In this document: piece after piece, positions 1-6,532 of the stretch
Numbering within the stretch: the stretch's first letter is position 1
Layout of the letters: the number at the start of each line of letters is the position of its first letter
Assembly: GCA_900554225.1 (NCBI GenBank)
Contig: USGH01000079.1
Coordinates: 1-10,194, forward strand
Length of the DNA stretch: 10,194 nt
DNA from: an uncultured Eubacteriales bacterium
Lineage (GTDB): Bacteria > Bacillota > Clostridia > Oscillospirales > CAG-272
Reading direction: 5' to 3'
Translations under genes and position numbers: made by a program
The notes under the pieces: generated by a model
The model's database searches: none
Seen by the model: the letters and a program-made list of their open reading frames with translations, nothing else
Told to the model about the DNA's origin: nothing

Positions 1-63
1 AAAAATTCCCTGCAAAAGGGCGACAATGAGCAGAAACCGGACCAGACGCTTTCCTCTTTCCAT
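1..63 (-). CDS. N-terminus of an unrecognised membrane or secreted protein (partial)
   Basis: The first 21 codons are visible; the rest lies beyond the left edge. The peptide reads MERGKRLVRFLLIVALLQGI and then F: a short positively charged start followed by a hydrophobic stretch from about residue 8. That is the shape of a signal peptide or signal anchor, so the product is probably exported or membrane-bound. Upstream on the same strand are possible ribosome binding sites (AAGG about 9 bases, or AAGGAG about 14 bases, before the ATG) and a good promoter near 161-189. The gene is divergent from lon. Too little is visible to assign a family, and I do not guess a function. Confidence 0.6.
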   Translation of the reverse strand, partial: MERGKRLVRFLLIVALLQGIF

Positions 64-160
64 AACAGCGAGCCTTGCTCCTTCCACGACCACACACCAC
101 CCGACAGAAAATCCCAACGATGGGCTCCGACACAGGCGGCAGGACACACATTTTTCATAT

Positions 161-189
161 AGTATACCGCATTTTGGCTGAAAAATCAA
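161..189 (-). promoter_or_regulatory. Sigma-A type promoter for the divergent minus-strand gene
   Basis: Read on the minus strand, a -35 like box TTGATT (184-189) and a -10 like box TATACT (161-166) are separated by exactly 17 bases. They match the TTGACA and TATAAT consensus at 4 of 6 and 5 of 6 positions. Transcription would start near 154, giving a leader of about 90 bases before the ATG at 63. An 8-base inverted repeat (ATTTTTCA at 150-157, TGAAAAAT at 179-186) brackets the -10 box and could be an operator; that is speculative. Confidence 0.55.
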
Positions 190-222
190 TCCCAATGCGT
201 GAAACTTTTTATAGAAATCAGG

Positions 223-254
223 AAAAAGGCGCATTTTTCTCCGGAAGATGCGCC
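223..254 (-). terminator. Terminator-like hairpin, minus-strand orientation
   Basis: The arms 228-239 and 244-254 pair almost completely, with one bulged base and one wobble pair, and close on a C(TCCG)G loop of the stable UNCG class. On the minus strand the GC-rich stem is followed directly by five Ts (the A-run at 223-227), which is the layout of a Rho-independent terminator. The plus strand has no T-run after the stem. It lies upstream of the minus-strand promoter at 161-189, so it would stop transcripts coming from the lon side before they reach the divergent gene. Which transcript it acts on cannot be seen. Confidence 0.5.
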
Positions 255-304
255 GCAATTCCGCGGTGTGTACGAAAAAGTTACAATTATTTATAATCTC
301 GACG

Positions 305-333
305 TGGATTTTTCTTTTCTTCCATGGTATAAT
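305..333 (+). promoter_or_regulatory. Extended -10 promoter for lon
   Basis: A perfect TATAAT (328-333) is preceded by TG one base upstream (TGGTATAAT), the extended -10 form that tolerates a poor -35. The hexamer 17 bases upstream, TGGATT (305-310), matches the -35 consensus at only 3 of 6 positions. A start near 340 would give lon a leader of about 128 bases containing the repeat fragment and an inverted repeat. Other TATAAT boxes at 292-297 and 341-346 are alternatives. Confidence 0.5.
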
Positions 334-370
334 ATCATATTATAATTCCCTCTATTATGCCATTTGCAAA

Positions 371-407
371 GGATTCTCTGCATCATGATATCAGAGTCTT
401 CCCAATT
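371..407 (+). repeat. Shortened copy of the dispersed intergenic repeat (lon leader)
   Basis: The segment contains GGATTCTCTGCATC (371-384), resembling the first hairpin of the copy upstream of ytfJ. It is followed almost at once by ATCAGAGTCTTCCCAAT (390-406), identical to the 3' end of the copy upstream of lysA. The roughly 60 bases between these two ends in the full copies are missing. It may be an internally deleted or decayed copy, although the match at its left end is short. Confidence 0.45.
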
Positions 408-411
408 CGTC

Positions 412-447
412 CTCTTCCACAGCACAAAAACAGAATACACGGAAGAG
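412..447 (+). promoter_or_regulatory. Inverted repeat next to the lon ribosome binding site
   Basis: CTCTTCC (412-418) is the exact reverse complement of GGAAGAG (441-447), with a 22-base loop. The right arm ends just before the likely ribosome binding site AAGGA (451-455), itself 12 bases before the lon ATG. A hairpin here could influence lon translation. The stem is short and the loop long, so stability is uncertain. Confidence 0.3.
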
Positions 448-467
448 AGAAAGGATATACGATACAT

Positions 468-2915
468 ATGCCTCGATATATAGAAAAAGTGGAACGATTG
501 ACGCTGCCGGTGATTCCCCTGCGCGGGATGGTGGCGTATCCCTCTGTGCCGATCCATTTTGAACTGGAACGGGAAATGAGCAAAAAAGCGTGTGAGACAG
601 CCTGCTCCGGCGATATGCTTGCCTTACTGCTGACCCAGCGCGACATTCGCACCGAAGAACCGGGAGAAACCGATCACTACACCATCGGTTGTGTGGTCAA
701 AATCAAGCAAACCATGCAGCGTCCGGGCGGAAACGTCCATGTCGTTGCGGAGGGTCTCTGCCGTGGCGAGGTTCTGTCGCTGCGGAAAAACGGCGATTTT
801 TTCACAGCAGATGTGCTCTCCAAGGCGATGACTTCGGAGAACGGCACCGCCGATCTGCGCAGTGAAGCCATGGTACGAGAGCTGCTCGATACAATGGACA
901 ATATGCTCCAGTTCATGCCGCAGGTATCCGATGAATTTCTTCTTGCCGTCCGCTCGCTCAAGAATCCGGGGCTCCTTGCCGACTATCTTGCGTTCAGTCT
1001 CTTTGTGCGCGTAGAGGACAAGCAGGCGGTTCTGGAGATCACCGATCCCGTCAAGCGCGTCGAAAAAACGGTGCTCCTGATGGAGAACGAGACGAGGCTT
1101 TTGGAGGTGGAAGCGGACATCCACAAAAAGGTCAAGGAACAGATCGACGACAACCAGCGGGAATACTATCTTCGCGAACAGATGAAGGCGATCTCGCAGG
1201 AGCTGGGGGAATCGGAGGAGGATGAGGAATATCTCGCCAAAATTGAGAAGGCACATCTGCCGGAGGAAGTCGATAAAAAGCTGCGCAAGGAATATGCACG
1301 CCTGATGAAGACCTCCGTTTCTTCCCCGGATGCGGCAGTGCTGCGCAATTATCTCGACATCTGCCTGGAAATTCCGTGGAACCGTCGTACAAAGGACCGC
1401 ATGGATCTTGACAACGCACGGCGGATTCTCGATGCGGATCACGACGGACTGCAAAAGGTCAAGTAGCGGCTTCTTGAGTATCTGGCAGTCAAACAGCTCA
1501 ATCCGGAGCTGCGCCACCAGATCATCTGTCTGGTAGGGCCTCCCGGTGTGGGCAAAACCTCCCTGGCTGCTTCGATCGCGCGTGCCATGAAACGGAAATA
1601 CGTCCGTGTGTCGCTTGGCGGTATACGGGATGAATCGGACATTCGCGGCCATCGGAAAACGTATGTCGCTGCCATGCCCGGACGGATCATCACGGCTCTG
1701 ACCCAGTGCGGCTCCATGAATCCCGTGATGCTTCTCGACGAGGTGGACAAGATGTGTTCCGATGTGCATGGGGATCCGTCTTCCGCGCTTCTGGAGGTAC
1801 TGGACAGCGAACAGAACAAGGCGTTCCGCGATCACTTTGTGGAAATGCCTGTGGATCTGTCCGAATGCTTCTTCATCGCCACCGCCAATACCCTCGATAC
1901 CATCCCGCGACCGCTCATTGACCGTATGGAGATCATCGAACTGAACACCTATACCCCGGCAGAGAAGCTGTCCATCGCGAAGAATCACCTTCTGCCGAAG
2001 CAGCTCAAGCGGCACGGTCTGTCGAAACGGACGCTGAAGGTCACGGATGATGCCATTGCAGAGCTGATCCAGTATTACACGAGAGAATCCGGCGTGCGGA
2101 ATCTGGAACGGGAGATTGCCGCGCGCTGTCGGAAGGCCGCCATGCGGATCGTGGATGAGGGTGTGAAGTCCGTTTCCATCGCCCGGAACGACGTGGCAGT
2201 GTATCTCGGCGGTCGAAAATTCATCGATGAGGGTATATCCGGCAAGGCGGAGATCGGTGTGACCAACGGACTGGCCTATACGGAGGTCGGCGGCGATCTT
2301 CTGAAGGTCGAGGTTTTGCCCATGGACGGCACTGGGAAGCTCGAACTGACCGGCACACTGGGCGATGTAATGAAGGAATCCGCCCGCATTGCCATCAGCT
2401 ATATCCGCGCCCACGTATCCGCCTACGGAATCGCACCCGATTTCTACAAAACGAAGGACATCCACATCCACGTACCGGAAGGTGCTGTGCCGAAGGATGG
2501 TCCGAGTGCCGGCGTGACGCTGACCACCTCCCTTGTCAGCGCACTGTCCGGTCTGCCTGTGCGCGGGGATATTGCCATGACCGGTGAGATCACCCTGACC
2601 GGAAGAGTGCTTGCGATCGGCGGACTGCGTGAAAAATCGACCGCTGCCTATACGGCGGGCATTCGGCACATTCTCATCCCGAAGGACAATCTGAAGGATC
2701 TGGACGAATTGGATCCCGTTGTACGCGCAGAGGTGACGTTCACGCCGGTATCCACTGTAGCGGAGGTACTCGATATCGCACTCGTTCGACCGGTGGAAAA
2801 GACTGCCGCGGATCTGCTTTCCGAAGCCTCCACAGAGCAGACCCCGCCAAAGCAGTCGGAGACCTGCACCATCCTTCCCGGCACACAGCAGGACACGCAT
2901 TACACCATGCTCTAA
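468..2915 (+). CDS. lon: ATP-dependent protease Lon (endopeptidase La), interrupted by an in-frame TAG
   Basis: LonA is a cytoplasmic AAA+ serine protease that unfolds and degrades damaged and some regulatory proteins. The frame runs 815 codons, normal LonA length, counting an internal TAG at codon 333. The N-terminal substrate-binding domain starts at LPVIPLRGMVAYPS and runs to about residue 200, followed by a helical linker. The ATPase has Walker A GPPGVGKT (357-364) and Walker B VMLLDEVDK (D424, E425). The protease domain has the Ser-Lys dyad S680 (in PKDGPSAG) and K723, with the 43-residue spacing of known LonA. A polar tail of about 40 residues follows. The ATG at 468 is chosen because family similarity begins just after it and AAGGA lies 12 bases upstream; the frame is open further upstream to an ATG at 357, but that stretch is leader sequence. 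The TAG replaces the Glu of the usual KVKERILEYLAV motif. As written, a 332-residue fragment without ATPase or protease would be made. engB follows, as in many Firmicutes. Confidence 0.9.
1464..1466 (+). other. In-frame amber codon inside lon (codon 333)
   Basis: The reading is DGLQKVK, TAG, RLLEYLAVKQLNPELR, in one unbroken frame with the rest of Lon. Relatives have Glu here, so one base change (GAG to TAG) explains it. No ATG, GTG or TTG occurs in frame between the TAG and the GTG at 1548. That GTG encodes the Val inside Walker A, so restart there would lose the first half of the nucleotide-binding loop. An AGGG lies 9 bases upstream of that GTG, probably by chance. The base after the stop is C. 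Confidence 0.9.
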
Positions 2916-2967
2916 GTGAAACCAAGACTTCCCGAAAGTCTATCCCCGTAGAAAAGGAAGCCAATCT

Positions 2968-3561
2968 ATGAAACTCAATCTCAACAATACAGCATTGACG
3001 ATGTCCGCGGGACTGCCCAAACAGTTTCCGGGCGATCATCTGCCGCAAATCGCCTTTTCCGGCAGATCCAATGTTGGCAAAAGCTCCCTGATCAACTCCT
3101 TGCTCAATCGGAAATCGCTGGCGCGCGTCAGCGGAGAACCGGGCAAAACGATCACCGTCAATTTTTATTCCATTGACCGGAAGCTCTATTTCGTCGATCT
3201 GCCGGGATATGGCTATGCCAAGCGGTCGCCGGAGGACAAAAAGCGGTGGTCTGCATTGACGGACGGCTATTTTACGAACAATCCGAACATCGATGCAGTC
3301 CGTCTCGTGTGCCAGCTCATCGACAGCCGGATCGGTCCCACGGAGGATGACTGGAACATGCTCGAATACCTGACGGAGAGCCGCATGAATTTCTTCGTCG
3401 TCGGCACCAAATGTGATAAGCTCAACCGGAGCGAACGGGACAAATTTGCATCTCTGATGGCAGAGGAAATGCCGGAGGTGCCATACGTTCTCTATTCCGC
3501 GAAAACCGGAGAAGGGCGGGAGCTGCTGTGGAAGCAGATTCTTGCCGCCGCGGGGCTATAA
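2968..3561 (+). CDS. engB: Ribosome biogenesis GTPase EngB/YsxC
   Basis: EngB (YsxC, YihA) is a small TRAFAC-class GTPase that acts in late assembly of the 50S ribosomal subunit. The 197 residues are the usual length for a single G domain. Visible motifs are G1 GRSNVGKSS (32-40), the PGKTITVNFY switch I region (59-67, with the G2 threonine), G3 DLPG followed by YGYAKR (77-85), G4 TKCDK (147-151) and G5 SAK (177-179). The ATG has AAAGGA about 9 bases upstream. The gene follows lon by 52 bases, the same pairing as in Bacillus subtilis, and probably shares its transcript. The gap holds only a 6-bp hairpin (2925-2941) with no T-run. The motif set leaves little doubt about family. Confidence 0.95.
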   Translation: MKLNLNNTALTMSAGLPKQFPGDHLPQIAFSGRSNVGKSSLINSLLNRKSLARVSGEPGKTITVNFYSIDRKLYFVDLPGYGYAKRSPEDKKRWSALTDGYFTNNPNIDAVRLVCQLIDSRIGPTEDDWNMLEYLTESRMNFFVVGTKCDKLNRSERDKFASLMAEEMPEVPYVLYSAKTGEGRELLWKQILAAAGL

Positions 3562-3579
3562 ATCAAAGGGTCCCCCATT

Positions 3580-3676
3580 CTGAGGATGCGCCCAATCCAT
3601 CGCGTATTTTGCCTTGAAAAGTGCAAATCTATGGTTTTTGGCGCAAAAGCAGCCTTGGATCAGAGTCTTCCCAATC
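3580..3676 (+). repeat. Dispersed structured intergenic repeat, copy upstream of lysA
   Basis: This copy aligns with 8104-8200 at a constant offset, with equal overall length and small compensating gaps inside. Shared blocks are GGATGC, ATCCATCGCGT, GAAAAG, TATGG, TGGCGCAAAA and GATCAGAGTC followed by CCC and AAT. GGAT and ATCC (3584-3598) can form a small hairpin, and TTTTGCC (3608-3614) can pair with the GGCGCAAAA segment around a bulge. The copy fills most of the engB-lysA gap and ends just before the lysA ribosome binding site. It is not a lysine riboswitch, because the same element precedes the unrelated ytfJ. Confidence 0.7.
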
Positions 3677-3690
3677 TGAAGGAGTAGCCT

Positions 3691-4992
3691 ATGCTTCTGC
3701 ATCCATCCTTTGCCGTAAACGATGCCGGCCATCTGACCATCGGTTCTCTGGACGCGGTGGAGCTGTCGAAAACCTTTGGCACACCGACATATTATCTCGA
3801 TCTGGACGCGGTTCGTGCACAGTGCCGGATGTATCGCGCTGCCTTTGCCGCACATTTCGGTGTGAACGCACTCCCTGTTTTCGCCGGAAAATCGCTTTGC
3901 TTCCGAAAGCTGTACCGCGTGATGGCAGAGGAGCAGATGTGTGCGGACTGTGTGTCTCCCGGTGAATTGTACACCGCACATACCGCCGGTTTTCCGATGG
4001 AACGCGTATTCTTCCACGGCAACAACAAGATGGACGCGGATCTGCGGTATGCTGTGGAGCTGGGCGTCGGGCATATTGTCGTAGACGGACCGGACGAACT
4101 GTACGCACTGGAAACGATTGCAGCAGAACGGCAAAGGCAGGTTTCCATTCTCTTGCGGATCACGCCGGGAATCGATCCGCACACACACCGGAAGATTTTG
4201 ACCGGAAACGTGGATTCGAAATTCGGCATGGCGATCCTGACCGGGCAGGCGTTGTCCTTTGTCCGTGAGGCACTGTCGATGACGCATCTTACCGTCGAAG
4301 GCTTTCACTGCCACATCGGTTCACAGATTTTCACCGCCGCGCCGTTTGTGGATGCCGCGGAGATCATGCTGGCGTTTCTGCGCAAGGTATACGACAAAAC
4401 CGGATACATGGCAAGCGTACTCAATCTCGGCGGCGGCTTCGGTGTGCGTTATGTGGCGGAGGATCCCGTATTCGAAGCCGCAGACTGTATCCGACAGCTC
4501 GGTGAGGAGATTCGCACGATGTGCCGTACCCTCTCGATCCCGCAGCCCACGATCTATATGGAGCCGGGCAGGAGCATCGTTGCCGCTGCCGGGGCTACAG
4601 TCTATACAGTCGGATCGGTCAAGGAGATCCCGGGCTTTCGGAATTATGTTTCCGTGGACGGCGGGATGCCCGACAATCCGCGCTACACGCTATACGGTTC
4701 CCGCTACACGGTCGTACATGCCAATCGGGCCAATGCTCCGGCGGATTTTTGCTGCACACTTGCCGGACGGTGCTGTGAAAGCGGAGATCTCCTGGCAGAG
4801 GACACCTATATCGCCAAACCAAAGCGCGGGGAGCTCTTAGCCGTACTTGTCACCGGCGCGTACAATTATTCCATGGCATCGAATTACAACCGTATTCCCC
4901 GACCGCCTGTCGTCACGATCGAAAACGCACGTGCAACGGTCGCGGTGGCGCGGGAATCCCTTGCGGATCTTGTACGGCTGGACATGGACTGA
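3691..4992 (+). CDS. lysA: Diaminopimelate decarboxylase
   Basis: LysA is a PLP-dependent fold-type III enzyme that decarboxylates meso-2,6-diaminopimelate to L-lysine, the last step of lysine synthesis. The 433 residues fit the family. Visible sites are the PLP lysine K67 in VFAGKSLC, the GFHCHIGSQ motif (around 204-212), the phosphate-binding GGGFG (247-251), EPGRS (291-295) with the conserved arginine, the active-site CESGD (C362), and the late tyrosine in GAYNYSM (Y391). The long match with Bacillus LysA around SPGELYTAHTAGFP and FFHGNNK separates it from ornithine or arginine decarboxylases. The ATG has AAGGAG 6 bases upstream. It opens a tight run: the next gene begins 18 bases after its stop. 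Grouping with scpAB and an M50 protease is probably transcriptional convenience, not a shared pathway. Confidence 0.95.
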   Translation: MLLHPSFAVNDAGHLTIGSLDAVELSKTFGTPTYYLDLDAVRAQCRMYRAAFAAHFGVNALPVFAGKSLCFRKLYRVMAEEQMCADCVSPGELYTAHTAGFPMERVFFHGNNKMDADLRYAVELGVGHIVVDGPDELYALETIAAERQRQVSILLRITPGIDPHTHRKILTGNVDSKFGMAILTGQALSFVREALSMTHLTVEGFHCHIGSQIFTAAPFVDAAEIMLAFLRKVYDKTGYMASVLNLGGGFGVRYVAEDPVFEAADCIRQLGEEIRTMCRTLSIPQPTIYMEPGRSIVAAAGATVYTVGSVKEIPGFRNYVSVDGGMPDNPRYTLYGSRYTVVHANRANAPADFCCTLAGRCCESGDLLAEDTYIAKPKRGELLAVLVTGAYNYSMASNYNRIPRPPVVTIENARATVAVARESLADLVRLDMD

Positions 4993-5010
4993 TGATAGGA
5001 GGACGAATTT

Positions 5011-5682
5011 TTGCTTGCTAATATTCTTGGTTCCCTGACGGAATTTCTGTACTCGATTCCCTGTATTCTCATCGCGCTGACCGTTCATGAGGTAGCGCAT
5101 GGCTGGATGGCGTACAAGCTCGGCGATCCGACCGCTAAGACGATGGGACGCCTGACGCTCAATCCGCTGAAGCATCTCGACCCGATCGGTGCGCTCTGTA
5201 TGCTATTCTTCCATTTCGGATGGGCAAAGCCGGTGCCGATCGATTCGCGGTATTTCAAAAAGCCGAAGCGTGATGTGGCTCTGACCGCGCTGGCAGGTCC
5301 GGTATCGAATATTCTCATGGCGTTTTGCGGGATTCTGCTCTTCTCGATCCTGCGGGCAGTTTTTGTGCAGGTGGGAGCAGCGTCTTCCTTCGGCGCGACG
5401 ATACAGCAGCTGGTCCTGTATTTACTCTTCTATTTCTATTCTCTCAACCTGAGCCTGGCGGTGTTCAATTTTCTGCCGGTCCCGCCGCTGGACGGATCGC
5501 GTATCTTTTTGGTGTTTCTGCCGCAGAAGTACTATTTCGGCATTATGAAATACGAGCGGTACATCCAGCTTGCCCTGATGCTCTGTCTGTGGCTTGGCTT
5601 CTTAGACGGCATCCTCTCTACGCTGGTCGGTTGGCTTGCATCCGGGATGTTTGCACTGGTGGGATTGATCCCCGGACTTTGA
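5011..5682 (+). CDS. Site-2 protease family (M50) membrane metalloprotease, TTG start
   Basis: This is an intramembrane zinc metalloprotease relative of the compact YwhC/YdcD-like group. The 223 residues contain HEVAH (H26, E27, H30) in the first membrane segment and NFLPVPPLDG near residues 153-162, whose D161 is the expected third zinc ligand. Further hydrophobic segments lie near 90-110, 125-150 and 185-220, so the active site should be in the cytoplasmic membrane. The start is TTG: AGGAGG (4997-5002) stands 8 bases before it, no ATG lies between, and a later start would cut off the HExxH motif. It lies 18 bases after lysA and 3 bases before scpA. Substrates of this subgroup are generally unknown and none can be inferred here. 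Confidence 0.9.
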   Translation: MLANILGSLTEFLYSIPCILIALTVHEVAHGWMAYKLGDPTAKTMGRLTLNPLKHLDPIGALCMLFFHFGWAKPVPIDSRYFKKPKRDVALTALAGPVSNILMAFCGILLFSILRAVFVQVGAASSFGATIQQLVLYLLFYFYSLNLSLAVFNFLPVPPLDGSRIFLVFLPQKYYFGIMKYERYIQLALMLCLWLGFLDGILSTLVGWLASGMFALVGLIPGL

Positions 5683-5685
5683 GCG

Positions 5686-6495
5686 ATGGAAAACCCTATC
5701 AATTACAAGCTCGATCAGTTTGAAGGTCCGCTCGATCTTCTGCTGACGCTGATCATCAAAAACAAAATCAACATCGACGACATTCCGATTGCCCTGCTCT
5801 GCGACCAATACATGGCGTATATCGAACACAATCTCGACGCGGGCATGGATGTGGCGGCGGAATTTCTTTACATGGCAAGCGAGCTGATGCTGCTCAAAAG
5901 CCGGATGCTCCTGCCACGTGACCCGGAGGTGGAGGAGGATCCACGCCTTTCCCTGCGCGATACGGTTCTCGAATACCAGAAAGCGAAGCTGGCGGCGGCA
6001 GAGCTATCCGATCTGTATGCGCTGTTCGGTGGCAGAATGGTCAAGGAACAGGACGACATCTCGCCCGACCGCACCTATGTTGCACCGCACGATGTGGAAT
6101 TGCTGCGCACCGCGCTGATCCACGCACTGTCGGTCTCGGACAATAAGCTCACAAAAAAGAATCCCGATACAGCATTTGATCCGATTGTCCATCAGCCGCA
6201 CGTTCCGGTGCAGGTGGTCACAGCGGATCTGCTCGCACGTCTGCACAGGGACGGTCGCCTCTATCTCGATCGGTATTTTCTCGATTCTCACTCCCATTCC
6301 GAACAGATCGCCAAATTCCTGTCTATACTGGAATTGATGAAGGTCCATGTGGTCGCACTCTGGGAATGGAAAAACGAATCGGATGACGATGCGGACTCTG
6401 CCGGGGCGGTTGTGGATCTGGCGGATCATGTGGCACTGATTCTCGAAAAAGAGCCGGACGCGGAGCTGCTCGAAGCACTCACGGAATACGCTTAA
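5686..6495 (+). CDS. scpA: Segregation and condensation protein A
   Basis: ScpA is the kleisin subunit of bacterial condensin. It bridges the SMC head and neck and binds ScpB, helping to compact and separate chromosomes. The 269 residues are close to the usual length. The N-terminal SMC-neck binding helices contain the hallmark YKLDQFEGPLDLLLTLI (7-23), then ASELMLLKSRMLLP (65-78). The middle, binding ScpB, is less conserved. A C-terminal winged helix from about 195 includes FLSILELMKVHVV. The ATG is 3 bases after the previous TGA and has no clear ribosome binding site of its own, so translation is probably coupled to the M50 gene. scpB follows by 37 bases, the standard arrangement. Confidence 0.93.
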   Translation: MENPINYKLDQFEGPLDLLLTLIIKNKINIDDIPIALLCDQYMAYIEHNLDAGMDVAAEFLYMASELMLLKSRMLLPRDPEVEEDPRLSLRDTVLEYQKAKLAAAELSDLYALFGGRMVKEQDDISPDRTYVAPHDVELLRTALIHALSVSDNKLTKKNPDTAFDPIVHQPHVPVQVVTADLLARLHRDGRLYLDRYFLDSHSHSEQIAKFLSILELMKVHVVALWEWKNESDDDADSAGAVVDLADHVALILEKEPDAELLEALTEYA

Positions 6496-6532
6496 ATCAC
6501 GGCGTTCCCATACGTCGTACACAGGTGATACA

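Larger units (their letters stand above)
64..467. other. Divergent intergenic region upstream of lon
   Basis: This 404-base stretch contains no convincing gene. The short open frames here have no ribosome binding site and no recognisable protein sequence. It is more AT-rich than the flanking genes, especially at 281-350. It holds a minus-strand promoter, a minus-oriented terminator-like hairpin, several TATAAT boxes on the plus strand including an extended -10 for lon, a partial copy of the dispersed repeat, and an inverted repeat just before the lon ribosome binding site. I found no convincing CtsR or CIRCE operator by eye. Confidence 0.7.

Noticed and set aside
75..296. A 73-codon plus-strand frame in the left intergenic region
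   Set aside because: It crosses the minus-strand promoter and terminator hairpin and shows no motif or ribosome binding site.
255..300. T-box-like ACCGCGG on the minus strand next to the terminator hairpin
   Set aside because: Only part of the T-box core is present, there is no room for the specifier domain before it, and no tRNA-related gene follows.
357..467. Earlier lon start at the ATG at 357
   Set aside because: The 37 extra codons lack Lon similarity, contain the repeat fragment, and have no ribosome binding site; the ATG at 468 fits the family N-terminus.
624..2900. A 758-codon open frame on the minus strand opposite lon
   Set aside because: Its codons lie exactly opposite lon codons, so it stays open only because lon there avoids TTA, CTA and TCA. 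It has low-complexity His/Arg/Gln-rich sequence, no family motif and no ribosome binding site.
1548..2915. Separate gene for the C-terminal half of Lon
   Set aside because: The GTG at 1548 lies within Walker A, and no start codon exists between it and the TAG, so a separate product would lack part of the ATP-binding loop.
2925..2941. Terminator between lon and engB
   Set aside because: The 6-base stem (AGACTT/AAGTCT) is weak and has no following T-run; lon and engB are probably co-transcribed.
3562..3690. Lysine riboswitch upstream of lysA
   Set aside because: The gap is shorter than a lysine riboswitch with its expression platform, and its sequence is a repeat that also precedes ytfJ.
3556..4314. 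A 252-codon minus-strand frame across the repeat and the start of lysA
   Set aside because: It is antisense to a clear lysA and only its last part reads the repeat; nothing supports it as a protein.
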